Shown piece by piece: positions 45,996-55,490 of a stretch of 64,000 bases of DNA. The first letter of the stretch is position 1; each line of letters begins with the position of its first letter. The translations under genes were made by a program, and so were the position numbers. The notes under the pieces are model-generated. The model was given only the letters and a program-made list of their open reading frames with translations. It searched no databases and had not been told where the DNA came from. This DNA comes from Streptomyces drozdowiczii (GTDB lineage: Bacteria > Actinomycetota > Actinomycetes > Streptomycetales > Streptomycetaceae): NCBI RefSeq assembly GCF_026167665.1, contig NZ_CP098740.1, positions 1,612,001 through 1,676,000 on the forward strand. The letters run 5' to 3'.

Positions 45996-47054
45996 ATGCC
46001 CGAACTGCGTGTCGTGGCCGTCTCCAACGACGGCACACGACTGGTGCTCAAGGCTGCGGACAGCACGGAGTACACGCTTCCGATCGACGAGCGGCTGCGA
46101 GCCGCCGTGCGCAACGACCGCGCCCGGCTCGGCCAGATCGAGATCGAGGTGGAGAGCCACCTCCGCCCGCGCGACATCCAGGCACGGATACGAGCCGGCG
46201 CCTCCGCCGAGGAGGTCGCCCAGTTCGCCGGGATCCCCGTCGACCGTGTCCGCCGCTTCGAGGGCCCCGTGCTCGCGGAGCGCGCCTTCATGGCCGAGCG
46301 GGCCCGGAAGACTCCCGTGCGCCGTCCCGGCGAGAACACCGGCCCCCAGCTCGGCGAGGCGGTGCAGGAGCGGCTGCTGCTGCGCGGCGCCGACAAGGAG
46401 ACCGTCCAGTGGGACTCCTGGCGCCGCGACGACGGCACCTGGGAGGTCCTGCTCGTCTACCGGGTCGCGGGTGAGCCGCACTCGGCGAGCTGGACGTACG
46501 ACCCGCCGCGCCGACTGGTCCAGGCCGTGGACGACGAGGCCCGCTCGCTGATCGGCGAGACGGACGAGGTCGCGGCGCCCGAGCCCAGCTTCCCGTTCGT
46601 GCCCCGGATCGCCCGGCTGCCCCGCGACCGGCCGCTGGACCGCGCGCTGGACCGGCAGATCGAGCGTCCGGCCCCGCCGCCGCCCCCGGAGCCGGAGGAG
46701 CGGATCGCCGGGGTGACCGCGAGCGAGCGTGACTCGCTCACCAGCCTGCTGGAGGCGGTCCCCAGCTTCCGCGGTGACATGGTCGTACCGGAGCGGCCCT
46801 CGCCGCCCGATCCCCCGGCGATCGAGCCGCCGGACCGGGAGCCGGAGGCCGAGGAGCCGCCCGCCGCGTCGGCCGGAGCGGGCTCCGCGTACGCGGACGT
46901 GCTGATGCCGCGCGCGGTCGCCGGTCACCGCGACCGGCTGACGGGGACGACGGACCGGCAGGCCGAGGCGGACGGGGTCCGGCCCGGGCGCAGAGCCGCG
47001 GTGCCCAGCTGGGACGAGATCGTCTTCGGCACCCGCCGCAAGAAGCAGGACTAG
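45996..47054 (+). CDS. sepH: SepH, cell-division regulator binding FtsZ
   Basis: This 352-residue protein matches SepH (DUF3071) of actinobacteria, an FtsZ-binding regulator needed for orderly septum formation in sporulating hyphae. The conserved N-terminal part (PELRVVAVSNDGTRL) includes a helix-turn-helix-like region near residues 65-90 (GASAEEVAQFAGIPVDRVRRFE). A long acidic, proline-rich linker follows, ending in RRKKQD. The ATG is behind GGGAGG. A perfect terminator starts ten bases after the stop. Confidence 0.9.
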   Translation: MPELRVVAVSNDGTRLVLKAADSTEYTLPIDERLRAAVRNDRARLGQIEIEVESHLRPRDIQARIRAGASAEEVAQFAGIPVDRVRRFEGPVLAERAFMAERARKTPVRRPGENTGPQLGEAVQERLLLRGADKETVQWDSWRRDDGTWEVLLVYRVAGEPHSASWTYDPPRRLVQAVDDEARSLIGETDEVAAPEPSFPFVPRIARLPRDRPLDRALDRQIERPAPPPPPEPEERIAGVTASERDSLTSLLEAVPSFRGDMVVPERPSPPDPPAIEPPDREPEAEEPPAASAGAGSAYADVLMPRAVAGHRDRLTGTTDRQAEADGVRPGRRAAVPSWDEIVFGTRRKKQD

Positions 47055-47063
47055 ACGGCATGG

Positions 47064-47097
47064 CAAGGGCCCGTACGCGAGCGCGTACGGGCCCTTG
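47064..47097. terminator. Bidirectional terminator after sepH
   Basis: A perfect 15-base-pair stem (47064-47078 with 47083-47097) has the loop GAGC. It serves sepH and the convergent sulfurtransferase gene. Confidence 0.9.
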
Positions 47098-47134
47098 TGC
47101 GTCGCGCTCGCGCGACGGAGTGCCGTTAGCTGGG

Positions 47135-47965
47135 TCAGCTGGGGTCGGGTCCGGTGGCGACCGGGCGCGACTCGTCGGCCGACCAGTGCGACCAGGAGCC
47201 CGCGTAGAGGGCGGCCCGATGCCCGGCGAGCTCCAGCGCCAGCACCTGCTGGGCCCCGGAGACGCCCGAGCCGCAGTAGACGCCGACCTCCGTGGTCTCC
47301 CCGGCCACGCCCAGCCCGGCGAACCGGGCGGCCAGGCGCTCGGGGCTCAGGAAACGGCCCTCCGCGTCCACGTTCTCGCCGGTCGGCGCGGAGAGCGCAC
47401 CGGGGATGTGGCCGCCGACCCGGTCGATCGGTTCCACATCGCCCCGGTAGCGCTCGGCCGCCCGCGCGTCGAGCAGGACGCCCGAGCGGGCGAGGGCCGC
47501 GGCGCCGTCCGCGTCGAGCAGGGGCAGCGCTCCGGGGGCGGGGGCGAAGTCGCCCTCGGCCGGGTCCGGGGTCTCCTTCGACAGTTCCCCCGTCCAGGCC
47601 GCGAGGCCGCCGTCCAGGACCCGTACGTCGGAGTGCCCCGCCCAGCGCAGCAGCCACCAGGCCCGGGCGGCCGCCCAGCCCTGACCGCCGTCGTAGACGA
47701 CGACCGGGCCGTCCCGGCGGACGCCGGCGCGGCGCATCGCGGCGCCGAACTCGTCCGGGTCGGGCAGCGGGTGGCGGCCACCGGTGCCCGCCGGACCGGC
47801 GAGCTCCGCGTCGAGGTCCACGAAGACCGCGCCGGGGATGTGCCCGGCCTCGTAGTCGGGCCGGCCGTGCGGGCCGCCCAGCTGCCAACGTACGTCCAGG
47901 AGCACCGGCGGACGCGGCCCCGCCAGTTCGCTCGCGCATTCGGATGCGGAGATGATGGGCTTCAT
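47135..47965 (-). CDS. Two-domain rhodanese-type sulfurtransferase
   Basis: This 276-residue protein has two rhodanese domains. The N-terminal one is inactive and contains HIPGAVFVDLDAELAG; the C-terminal one ends with the active loop YCGSGVSG, where the cysteine carries sulfur, as in 3-mercaptopyruvate or thiosulfate sulfurtransferases. I chose ATG 47965 (MKPIISASE). It stands far from the ssp genes and a role in phosphorothioation is not implied. Confidence 0.85.
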   Translation of the reverse strand: MKPIISASECASELAGPRPPVLLDVRWQLGGPHGRPDYEAGHIPGAVFVDLDAELAGPAGTGGRHPLPDPDEFGAAMRRAGVRRDGPVVVYDGGQGWAAARAWWLLRWAGHSDVRVLDGGLAAWTGELSKETPDPAEGDFAPAPGALPLLDADGAAALARSGVLLDARAAERYRGDVEPIDRVGGHIPGALSAPTGENVDAEGRFLSPERLAARFAGLGVAGETTEVGVYCGSGVSGAQQVLALELAGHRAALYAGSWSHWSADESRPVATGPDPS

Positions 47966-48194
47966 GCGTGCCATCCTCGCGCACACGCCCGGCTGCCCGT
48001 AACAACAGCCAAGCGGGTATACCAGGACAAACCAGCCCCCTGGGGCGAGATCCCGGACATGACGGCGCGGCCGGAGCGCATCCCGCGCCCGGTGGTGCAA
48101 GCATCTGCACGGGGCGTACCCGAGTCGCACCGCACCCCGGCGCGCCGGCCCCGTTTTCCCGTACGGCCACCACGATGGTCCGAGGAGAGTGACG

Positions 48195-48971
48195 ATGACC
48201 GAGGCTGCCGCTCGGCGTGCACCCGGAACACCTTGCTGGGTGAGCCTGATCGTGCACGGCCTGCGCACGACCCAGAACTTCTACGCCGAGCTGTTCGGCT
48301 GGGAGTTCGGCCCCGGCCCCGAACAGCTCGGCCCGTATGTGCGGGCGCTGATCGGCGGGAAGGAGGTCGCGGGCATCGGCCAGCTGCCGCCGGACCGGCA
48401 CCTCCCGATCGCCTGGACGACCTACCTGGCCACGGACGACGCCGATCAGACGGCCGAGGCCATCCGGGCCTGCGGCGGCACGGTCGGCGTGGGGCCGCTC
48501 GACGCGGGCGAGGCGGGCCGCATGGCCATCGCCTCCGACCCGGGCGGGGCGGTCTTCGGGATCTGGCAGGCCGCCGCGCACATCGGCACCGCGTTGGCGG
48601 GGGCGCCCGGCACCCCGGTCTGGAACGAGCTGGTGACCCGGGAGACCTCGACGGTCGCCAAGTTCTACCAGGCGGTCTTCGGCTACGAGGCCAAGGCCGT
48701 CGTCTCGGCGGACTTCGACTACCAGACCCTGCATCTGCGGGGCCGCCCGGTCGCCTCCCTGCACGGCGTCGGCCACGCATCGCTGCGCGACCGGGGGCCG
48801 CACTGGATGACGTACTTCGAGGTGGCCGACACGGACGAGGCCGCGCAGCAGGTGGCGGAGCTGGGCGGACAGGTCCTGACCCCGCCGAGGGAGGGCCCGA
48901 GCGGCCGGGTCGCGACGGTCGCGGACCCGGAGGGCGCGGTCTTCACGATCCAGCGCTCCGTGGCGCGCTGA
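48195..48971 (+). CDS. Two-domain VOC (glyoxalase/bleomycin-resistance fold) protein
   Basis: This 258-residue protein has two VOC repeats, with TTQNFYAELFGWEFG in the first and STVAKFYQAVFGYE in the second, each ending with a DPEGA- or DPGGA-type motif. The family includes metal-dependent dioxygenases, isomerases and binding proteins; the substrate is not visible. ATG 48195 fits AGGAG best; a GTG two codons earlier is possible. Its 3' end overlaps the convergent membrane gene by 29 bases. Confidence 0.82.
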   Translation: MTEAAARRAPGTPCWVSLIVHGLRTTQNFYAELFGWEFGPGPEQLGPYVRALIGGKEVAGIGQLPPDRHLPIAWTTYLATDDADQTAEAIRACGGTVGVGPLDAGEAGRMAIASDPGGAVFGIWQAAAHIGTALAGAPGTPVWNELVTRETSTVAKFYQAVFGYEAKAVVSADFDYQTLHLRGRPVASLHGVGHASLRDRGPHWMTYFEVADTDEAAQQVAELGGQVLTPPREGPSGRVATVADPEGAVFTIQRSVAR

Positions 48972-49389
48972 CGGCACCCCGTACGAACCGCCAGGGCACG
49001 AGCTGGACGACGCCGAACGCCACTTCGGCCACCAGGAACAGCCAGAGCCAGTAGGGGGCGCCCTGGGCGAGGGCGTACGCCTGCCACAGGGCGAACAGCG
49101 TGCGCGCGAGGCCGTCGTACAGACCGTGCGCCGGCAGCGGCCGGAGGAGGCGCAGGAGCGCCCAGACGACCACCACCGAACCCATGAGGTTGGCGTAGAG
49201 GGTTTCTACCGGGTCGAGGGCGGGCAGAGCGCCCGCCCCGATCTCCTCCCCGAGCCGGGACAGTGCACTGTGCACCAGCCCGTACGTCCAGGGGGTGGCG
49301 AAGCCCGCGGTGACGACGAGGTCGTACCACGCGCTCGCGCGTACGAAACGCGGATAGGCGGGGTGGGAGGGCGTGACGGTACGGAACAC
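48943..49389 (-). CDS. Small integral membrane protein, likely MerR target
   Basis: This 148-residue protein has about four hydrophobic segments (YDLVVTAGFATPWTYG, ANLMGSVVVVWALLRLL, LWLFLVAEVAFGVVQLV). GTG 49389 is favoured because CAGGAG lies eight bases before it; GTG 49416 is the alternative. I do not recognise the family. It is divergent from a MerR-type regulator, and a MerR-like promoter with a long spacer lies between them, so it is probably induced by that regulator's signal. Confidence 0.7.
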   Translation of the reverse strand: MFRTVTPSHPAYPRFVRASAWYDLVVTAGFATPWTYGLVHSALSRLGEEIGAGALPALDPVETLYANLMGSVVVVWALLRLLRPLPAHGLYDGLARTLFALWQAYALAQGAPYWLWLFLVAEVAFGVVQLVPWRFVRGAVSAPRSAGS

Positions 49390-49428
49390 GGTGGGGCTCC
49401 TGACGGCTTCCTTCACGGACGCCCCCGA

Positions 49429-49459
49429 CCGTAAACACTGGAGTACTGTCCAAGGTCAA
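49429..49459 (-). promoter_or_regulatory. MerR-type promoter with long spacer
   Basis: On the minus strand a -35 element TTGACC (49454-49459) is followed after 18-19 bases by TTTACG/TTACGG (49429-49435). The spacer holds an inverted repeat with a TGGA-N6-TCCA core (49439-49452). A spacer stretched to 19 bases with a dyad in it is the hallmark of promoters that MerR-family activators twist into shape. It points to the membrane-protein gene. Confidence 0.65.
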
Positions 49460-49488
49460 GTCCGCGAACCCAGAGGGTGGGGAGAGCC

Positions 49489-49845
49489 GTGCGTATCGGG
49501 GAGTTGGCCGCGCAGACGGGGCTGAGCAGGGACACCATCCGCTTCTACGAGCGGACCGGGCTGATCTCCGGGCAGCGACTGCCCAACGGCTACCGCGACT
49601 TCCCGCCCGAGACCGTCCCCTGGCTCGCCTACGTCCGCACCGCCCAGGCGCTCGGCTTCTCCCTGGCCGAGATCGCGCGCACGGGCGAGGAGTTGCGCGA
49701 CGCGCCGGACAGCGCGCAGGCGCTGTCCGCGCTGTTCGAGGAGAAGATCGCGGTCATCGACGCACGCATGGCCCAACTCACCGCGCTGAGGGCCGACCTC
49801 AGCGAGCGCGCCGGCACGGGCTGTCCGCTGCGGGCGGCGGGCTGA
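49489..49845 (+). CDS. MerR-family transcriptional regulator
   Basis: This 118-residue regulator starts at GTG 49489 behind GGGGAG, with the MerR helix-turn-helix VRIGELAAQTGLSRDTIRFYE, then a wing and a long dimerisation helix. It ends with a short GTGCPLRAAG tail containing one cysteine. The lack of paired metal-binding cysteines argues against a heavy-metal sensor; it may respond to a small molecule or to redox. It should control the divergent membrane gene through the promoter between them. Confidence 0.83.
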   Translation: MRIGELAAQTGLSRDTIRFYERTGLISGQRLPNGYRDFPPETVPWLAYVRTAQALGFSLAEIARTGEELRDAPDSAQALSALFEEKIAVIDARMAQLTALRADLSERAGTGCPLRAAG

Positions 49846-49848
49846 GCG

Positions 49849-50499
49849 TCAGGCGGAGGAGACCGGCAGGACGTCCGGGGAGAGTGCGCCCGCCCGGGCG
49901 GAGGCGGCGGTGGCGCGGCGGCGGTGGTGGCGGCGGCACAGGACCTCGTAACCGACCTCGCCCGCCGGGCGGTTCACGTCGCCGACGACGACCTGTGCGC
50001 CCTCCACGACCATCTCGCCGTCCACGGTGCGGGCGTTGTGCGTGGCGCGGGCGCCGCACCAGCAGAGGGCTTCGACCTGGAGCTGTTCTATGCGGTCGGC
50101 CAGCTCGACCAGGCGCTGGGAGCCGGGGAAGAGCCGGGTGCGGAAGTCCGTCGTGATGCCGAAGGCGAAGACGTCCATCTCCAGGTCGTCCACGACCCGG
50201 GCCAGCTGGTCGATCTGGTCCGGGGCCAGGAACTGCGCCTCGTCCACGATCACGTAGTCGACGCGGCCGCCCTTGGAGAGCTGGGCGACGATGTACGCGT
50301 ACAGGTCCATGTCCTCGTCGGCCTCGACGGCCTCCGTGACCAGGCCGAGGCGGGAGGAGAGCTTCCCCTCCCCCGCCCGGTCGTCCCGGGTGAAGATCAC
50401 GCCCTGCAAGCCCCGCGCCGAGCGGTTGTGGCCGATCTGGAGGGCCAGGGTGCTCTTTCCGCAGTCCATCGTCCCGGAGAAGAACACAAGCTCGGACAT
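49849..50499 (-). CDS. tdk: Thymidine kinase
   Basis: This 216-residue type II thymidine kinase phosphorylates thymidine with ATP in the nucleotide salvage pathway. It has the P-loop GTMDCGKST (residues 9-17), Walker B VDEAQFL, and the zinc-binding cysteines CWCGARATHNAR and CRRHH typical of the family. ATG 50499 starts the expected MSELVFFSG. It lies downstream of the phosphodiesterase gene by 53 bases on the same strand. Confidence 0.92.
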   Translation of the reverse strand: MSELVFFSGTMDCGKSTLALQIGHNRSARGLQGVIFTRDDRAGEGKLSSRLGLVTEAVEADEDMDLYAYIVAQLSKGGRVDYVIVDEAQFLAPDQIDQLARVVDDLEMDVFAFGITTDFRTRLFPGSQRLVELADRIEQLQVEALCWCGARATHNARTVDGEMVVEGAQVVVGDVNRPAGEVGYEVLCRRHHRRRATAASARAGALSPDVLPVSSA

Positions 50500-50552
50500 G
50501 AGGGGTTGAGCACCTTTCGGGACGGGAAGAGCGAACGGCTGAGCGGAACGGG

Positions 50553-51743
50553 CTACGAGCGTACTTCGAGGAGCGGGACGAACTGCTCGACGGGGGTCAT
50601 GGAGCCGTGCATGCCGACCATGGCCGACTCGTGCGGCTCGTTGCGCGAGGCGGTGATCACCACGTCGTCGTGGGCGGCGGCGACCACGTCGCCGATCCTG
50701 CCGTAGACCCGCTCGTCGACGGTCGGGCCGAACCAGCCCGCGGCGACGGCCTCGTCCCGGCTCGCCACCCAGAACTGCTCGCCCAGCACCTCGCGCCAGA
50801 CGGCCAGCACGTCGGACGCGGCGCCCGGGACGGCGTACACATGCCGTGCCCGGCCCTCGCCGCCGAGCAGCGCGACTCCGGCGCCCAGCTCCCAGTCCTC
50901 GTCGAAGTCGATGCGGGACTGCTCGTCGAAGGGGATGTCGATCATGCCGTGGTCGGCCGTGATGTAGAGCGCCGAGCGCGGCGGAAGCTGCTCGGCCAGG
51001 CGCCGGGCCAGCCCGTCGACGTACATCAGCTGTCCACGCCAGGCGTCGGAGTCGGTGCCGAAGCGGTGCCCCTTGCCGTCGACCTCGCTGTAGTACGTAT
51101 AGACGAGCGAGCGGTCCCCGGCGGCCAGCCGCTCGACGGCGGTGTCCATCCGGTCCTCGCCGCTGAGCCGACCGAGGAAGGAGCCGCCGCTGAGCGCGAC
51201 CTTGGTCAGCGGGGTCTGCTCGAAGGCGGGGGCGGAGACCTGGGCGGTGCGCACCCCGGCCGCGTCGGCGAGCTGGAAGAGGGTGGGGTGGGGCTGCCAC
51301 GCCTTCGGCGGGGTCCACGGCTTCCAGCGGAGCTGGTTCATCAGTTCGCCGGTCTCGGGGTTGCGGACCGTGTAGCCGGGAAGACCGTGCTCGCCCGGGG
51401 GCAGTCCGGTGCCGACGGAGGCCAGCGAGGTCGCCGTGGTGGCCGGGAAGCCGGCCGTGATCGGGCGGCCGGTGCCGCCGCGCGAGGTCGGCAGCAGCGA
51501 GTGCAGGAACGGTGCCTCGTCGGGGTGGGCCCTGATCTGCTCCCAGCCGAGGCCGTCGATCAGGAAGACGCAGTTCCGGTCGGCGGGGGTGAGTTCTCCG
51601 ATGGCCGCCTCGAAGCCGGGAACCTCCTGGCCCGCGAGCAGGGTCGGCAGCAGATCGGCGAGCGAGCCGCTGCCGTACTCCGGGACGGGCGCGCTGTCGA
51701 CGGGCAGCGGGACGAAGTCGTCCGGCCAGGCCGGCTGGGCCAT
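50553..51743 (-). CDS. Alkaline-phosphatase-superfamily phosphodiesterase
   Basis: This 396-residue protein matches the nucleotide pyrophosphatase/phosphodiesterase branch: CVFLIDGLGWEQ near the start, nucleophile region FPATTATSLASVGTG, then YYSEVDGKGHRFG and YITADHGMID for the zinc ligands. No signal peptide is visible, so it appears cytoplasmic. Its ATG overlaps the stop of the DUF5998 gene in TGATG. The substrate is unknown. Confidence 0.85.
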   Translation of the reverse strand: MAQPAWPDDFVPLPVDSAPVPEYGSGSLADLLPTLLAGQEVPGFEAAIGELTPADRNCVFLIDGLGWEQIRAHPDEAPFLHSLLPTSRGGTGRPITAGFPATTATSLASVGTGLPPGEHGLPGYTVRNPETGELMNQLRWKPWTPPKAWQPHPTLFQLADAAGVRTAQVSAPAFEQTPLTKVALSGGSFLGRLSGEDRMDTAVERLAAGDRSLVYTYYSEVDGKGHRFGTDSDAWRGQLMYVDGLARRLAEQLPPRSALYITADHGMIDIPFDEQSRIDFDEDWELGAGVALLGGEGRARHVYAVPGAASDVLAVWREVLGEQFWVASRDEAVAAGWFGPTVDERVYGRIGDVVAAAHDDVVITASRNEPHESAMVGMHGSMTPVEQFVPLLEVRS

Positions 51744-52339
51744 CAGCGGCCGGCCGCGGGGGTCGCCACGGTGGCCTCGGAGAGCGCCTGGGCGAAGGCG
51801 AGGGTCTGGCGCACGGTGTCCGGGCCGTCGCCGGCCTCGCTGACCCGCAGGGACAGGTCGTCGGCGGTGGTGCTGCCGGTGTAGCCGTGGTCCGCCTCGC
51901 AGTTCGGGTCGCCGCAGGCGGCCGGCTCCAGGTCGATCCGGGAGACCGCGCCCCAGCCGATGGTCAGGACGACCTCGCGGGGCAGCGTGCCCGGAACATA
52001 CTTCTCCGGGTTGGCGACGACGCGGCTGACCACGACCGAGGAGATCCGGTCCAGCTTGACCGACTCCGTCGAAGTGGTGGCGTACGGCGACGGGGAGCTG
52101 GTGTCCGCGTTCTGCTCGTCGGTATGGCTGACGATGAAGCGGGTGTCCGTGAGCACCAGCACCGTGACGTGCCGGCGCACCTCGTTGGAGTCGAAGGTCG
52201 TCTCCTGGTGCACCAGGTACGAAGCGACCGGCTCACCCCCCACGGCGGCCTCCACCGCCTCGGCCACGAGGGCCGGGTAATAGCCGCTGCGCTCGATCGC
52301 CGCGCGCAGCCCCTGGGTCGTCGTACCGGTCTTAGCCAT
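51743..52339 (-). CDS. DUF5998 protein
   Basis: This 198-residue protein matches the actinobacterial DUF5998 family (GLRAAIERSGYYPALVAEAVE, then VTVLVLTDTRFIVSHTDE) and looks like a soluble beta-rich protein, perhaps PH-like in fold. It carries CGDPNC, a possible metal site. The function is unknown. It is translationally coupled to the phosphodiesterase gene after it, a pairing that is stable across Streptomyces. Confidence 0.82.
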   Translation of the reverse strand: MAKTGTTTQGLRAAIERSGYYPALVAEAVEAAVGGEPVASYLVHQETTFDSNEVRRHVTVLVLTDTRFIVSHTDEQNADTSSPSPYATTSTESVKLDRISSVVVSRVVANPEKYVPGTLPREVVLTIGWGAVSRIDLEPAACGDPNCEADHGYTGSTTADDLSLRVSEAGDGPDTVRQTLAFAQALSEATVATPAAGR

Positions 52340-52428
52340 GAGAACCATCCTACGGGGGCCGGATGGCTGCCGGGGACGCCGCCGGAGCCCCGCCCCGGCC
52401 GGTCCGGGGGACGCGAGCGGGGGCCGGG

Positions 52429-55317
52429 TCAGTAGTTGGACAGGCGGCGCGGGCCGAGGTCGTTGCGGGCCGGGGGCGGCGAGAGGCGGACGCTCGCCCC
52501 GAGCACCGAGAGGCCCTGCGGGGCGACCACGACCGGTTCCAGGGCGACGGAGACCACCTCGGGATGGTCGTCGACCAGCCGGGACACCCGCAGCAGCAGC
52601 TCCTCCAGGGCGGCGGTGTCCACCGGCGCCGCACCGCGCCAGCCGAACAGGACGGGGGCCGCGCGGATGGACCTGATCAGCTCGGCGGCGTCGCGGTCGG
52701 TGGCCGGGACCAGGCGGTGGGCGGTGTCGCCGAGCAGCTCGGAGGGCGCCCCGGCGAGGCCGAAGGAGAGCACGGCGCCCGCGGCCGGGTCGATGGTGGC
52801 CCGGACGACGGTGTCGACGCCGCGCGGCGCCATGGCCTGGACGACGGGCCGCAGCTCGGCCGGCTTGCCGAGCAGTTCGGTGAGGTCGCCGTACGCGCGG
52901 CGCAGGGCCGCCTCGCTGTCGAGGTCCAGGCGTACGCCGCCGAGGTCGGCCCGGTGGCGCAGATGGGGCGCGGTCGTCTTGAGCGCCACCGGGTAACCGA
53001 GCCGGGCGGCGGCGGCCACCGCCTCCTCCGGGCCGGGGGCGGGCAGCGTGGGGCGTACGGCGATGCCGTAGCAGGCGAGCAGTTCGCGGGCCTCGTCGTG
53101 GCCGAGCGGCACGCCGCGCGGGTCGGGGTCGGCGCCGAGCAGGGCGTCGATGCGGGCGGCGGCGCCCTGGGTGTCGATGGTGTCGTCGAGGAAGTCGGGC
53201 ACCTTGCCGGGCACGGCCGCCTGGCGCCGCCACTGCGCGTACCGGACGGCCTCGGCGAGCGCCCGGACGGCGCGCTCGGCGGCGGGGTAGGCGGGGATGC
53301 GGCCGGTGCGGCGCGCGTCTTCGGGGGTGTCGGTTTCGGCTTCGGGGCTGTTGGTCTCGGGGGTGCCGGGCGCGGGTGCGGGGGCCCTTGTGGGTGCGGC
53401 CTGTGCCGCCGCCAGCGGCTGCGCGGCCGGGCGCTGCTGCGCCACCGTGCTGGTGGCGGCCGACAGCGCCTCCGCCAGGCCGCCGATCTCGACATGGACC
53501 ACGGCGACCGGCTTGGCGGGACCGGCGGCGGCCGCCGCGTGCAGGGCGGTGGCCAGGACCTCGCCGTCGCCCGACTCCGCCTCGCCGTTCTCGCCGACCC
53601 AGGGGATCGCCGTGACGATCACGGCGTCGCACGCCCCGTCGGCCAGCGCCGCCGACAGCGCGTCCCGGAAGTCCTGCGGGGTGGCGGAGGTGGTGAGGTC
53701 GATCGGCGGGCGCGGGCGCAGCCCCTCCGCCAGGCACGCGTCGTACGTGAGCAGCCCCAGGGACTCCGAGTTGCCGAGGATCGCGACGCGTCCGCCCGCC
53801 GGGAGCGGCTGGTCGGCGAGGAGCAGCCCGGCGTCGACCATCTCCGTGACCGTGTCGACGCGGATGACGCCCGCCTGCCGCATCAGCGCGGAGACCGTGG
53901 AGTCGGGGATGCGGCTGACCGGGACGGCGTGACCGGGCGGGGTCGAGCCGCTGTGCCGGGCGCCCTTGACCACGACCACCGGCTTCACGGCGGCGGTACG
54001 ACGGGCGAGGCGGGTGAACTTGCGGGGGTTGCCCAGCGACTCCAGGTAGAGCAGGGCGACATCGGTGTCCGGGTCCTCGTACCAGTACTGAAGGAAGTCG
54101 TTGCCGGAGATGTCGGCCCGGTTGCCGGCCGAGATGAAGGTGGAGAGGCCCGCGCCGCGCCGGTAGAGCCCGGAGAGCAGGGCGATACCGATGGCGCCGG
54201 ACTGGGTGAACAGGCCGATGCGCCCGGAGGCGGGACGGTCCGGGGCGAGCGAGGCGTTGAGCCGGACCGCCTCGGAGTTGTTGATGATGCCGAAGGCGTT
54301 GGGCCCGATGATCCGCATGCCGTACGAACGGGCCTGGCGGACCAGTTCCCGCTGGCGCTCGCGGCCCTCGGCGCCCCACTCGGCGTAACCGGCGGAGAGG
54401 ACCACCAGGCCCTGGACGCCGTGCTCGCCGCAGTCCGCGACGGCCTCCGGGACCCGGTCGGCGGGCACGGCGACGACCGCGAGGTCGACCGGGTCGCCGA
54501 TCTCGCCCAGGGAGCGGTGCGCGGGGACCCCGTCGATGGTGTCCTGACCGGCGTCCAGGGCGCTGTTGACCGCGTGGACGCGGCCGGTGAAACCGGCGCC
54601 GAGCAGGTTGCGCAGGACGGTGCGGCCGACGCCGCCGGGGGTGCGGCCGACGCCGATGACGGCGACGGAGCCGGGGGCGAGCAGCCGCTGGACGGACTTG
54701 GCCTCGGCGCGCTGTTCGCGGGCGCGCTGAACGGCGAGGGATTCGGCGGTGGGTTCGAGGTCCAGGGTGAGGTGGACCGAGCCGTCCTCGAAGCTGCGCT
54801 GCTGGGTGTAGCCGGCGTCCCGGAACACCTTGATCATCTTGGTGTTGGCGGGCAGCACTTCGGCGGCGAAGCGCCGGATGCCGCGTTCGCGGGCGACGGC
54901 CGCGATGTGTTCGAGCAGGGTCGAGGCCACGCCCCGGCCCTGGTGGGCGTCCTGGACGAGGAAGGCGACCTCGGCCTCGTCGGCGGGGGCCGAGGCGGGG
55001 CGGCCGGTCGCGTCGATCCGGTCGTAGCGGACGGTGGCGATGAATTCGCCGCCCACCGTGACGGCCAGCCCCACCCTGTCGACGTAGTCGTGATGGGTGA
55101 AGCGGTGGACGTCCTTGGCGGACAGCCGGGGGTAGGGCGCGAAGAAGCGGTAGTACTTCGACTCGTCGGAAACCTGCTCGTAGAAGCTGACCAGACGCTC
55201 GGCATCGTCCGTGGTGATCGGCCTGATCCGCGCGGTGCCGCCGTCGCGGAGCACCACGTCCGCCTCCCAGTGATCGGGGTAGGCGTGATGCGGACTCTGC
55301 TCCGGAGAGGGCTGCAT
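52429..55317 (-). CDS. GNAT acetyltransferase fused to an ADP-forming acyl-CoA synthetase-like domain
   Basis: This 962-residue protein joins two enzymes. Residues about 15-175 are a GNAT acetyltransferase (VQDAHQGRGVASTLL is the acetyl-CoA loop). The rest is like ADP-forming acetyl-CoA synthetase: a CoA-binding Rossmann part (APGSVAVIGVGR), a ligase part with GPNAFGIINN and FTQSGAIG, a linker of alanine and proline near 640-680, and a C-terminal ATP-grasp domain. The family contains the protein lysine acetyltransferase Pat, which turns acyl-CoA synthetases off. The usual histidine-based chemistry may be degenerate here. A role in acetylation control of metabolism is likely. Confidence 0.87.
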   Translation of the reverse strand: MQPSPEQSPHHAYPDHWEADVVLRDGGTARIRPITTDDAERLVSFYEQVSDESKYYRFFAPYPRLSAKDVHRFTHHDYVDRVGLAVTVGGEFIATVRYDRIDATGRPASAPADEAEVAFLVQDAHQGRGVASTLLEHIAAVARERGIRRFAAEVLPANTKMIKVFRDAGYTQQRSFEDGSVHLTLDLEPTAESLAVQRAREQRAEAKSVQRLLAPGSVAVIGVGRTPGGVGRTVLRNLLGAGFTGRVHAVNSALDAGQDTIDGVPAHRSLGEIGDPVDLAVVAVPADRVPEAVADCGEHGVQGLVVLSAGYAEWGAEGRERQRELVRQARSYGMRIIGPNAFGIINNSEAVRLNASLAPDRPASGRIGLFTQSGAIGIALLSGLYRRGAGLSTFISAGNRADISGNDFLQYWYEDPDTDVALLYLESLGNPRKFTRLARRTAAVKPVVVVKGARHSGSTPPGHAVPVSRIPDSTVSALMRQAGVIRVDTVTEMVDAGLLLADQPLPAGGRVAILGNSESLGLLTYDACLAEGLRPRPPIDLTTSATPQDFRDALSAALADGACDAVIVTAIPWVGENGEAESGDGEVLATALHAAAAAGPAKPVAVVHVEIGGLAEALSAATSTVAQQRPAAQPLAAAQAAPTRAPAPAPGTPETNSPEAETDTPEDARRTGRIPAYPAAERAVRALAEAVRYAQWRRQAAVPGKVPDFLDDTIDTQGAAARIDALLGADPDPRGVPLGHDEARELLACYGIAVRPTLPAPGPEEAVAAAARLGYPVALKTTAPHLRHRADLGGVRLDLDSEAALRRAYGDLTELLGKPAELRPVVQAMAPRGVDTVVRATIDPAAGAVLSFGLAGAPSELLGDTAHRLVPATDRDAAELIRSIRAAPVLFGWRGAAPVDTAALEELLLRVSRLVDDHPEVVSVALEPVVVAPQGLSVLGASVRLSPPPARNDLGPRRLSNY

Positions 55318-55490
55318 GGGGAAAGCCTACGGCTGTCGCACGGGTCGCGGGCGTGCCGGGGCCGGGGCAGTCTGAGGTCTCCGGACGACCGCGGGCGCGG
55401 CACTCGGGAGGGCCCGCGGGTCTGCCCGGAGCATCGCGCACCACATGAGACACTGGTCTAGACAACCGTTGATTCTTGAAGGGCAGAACC

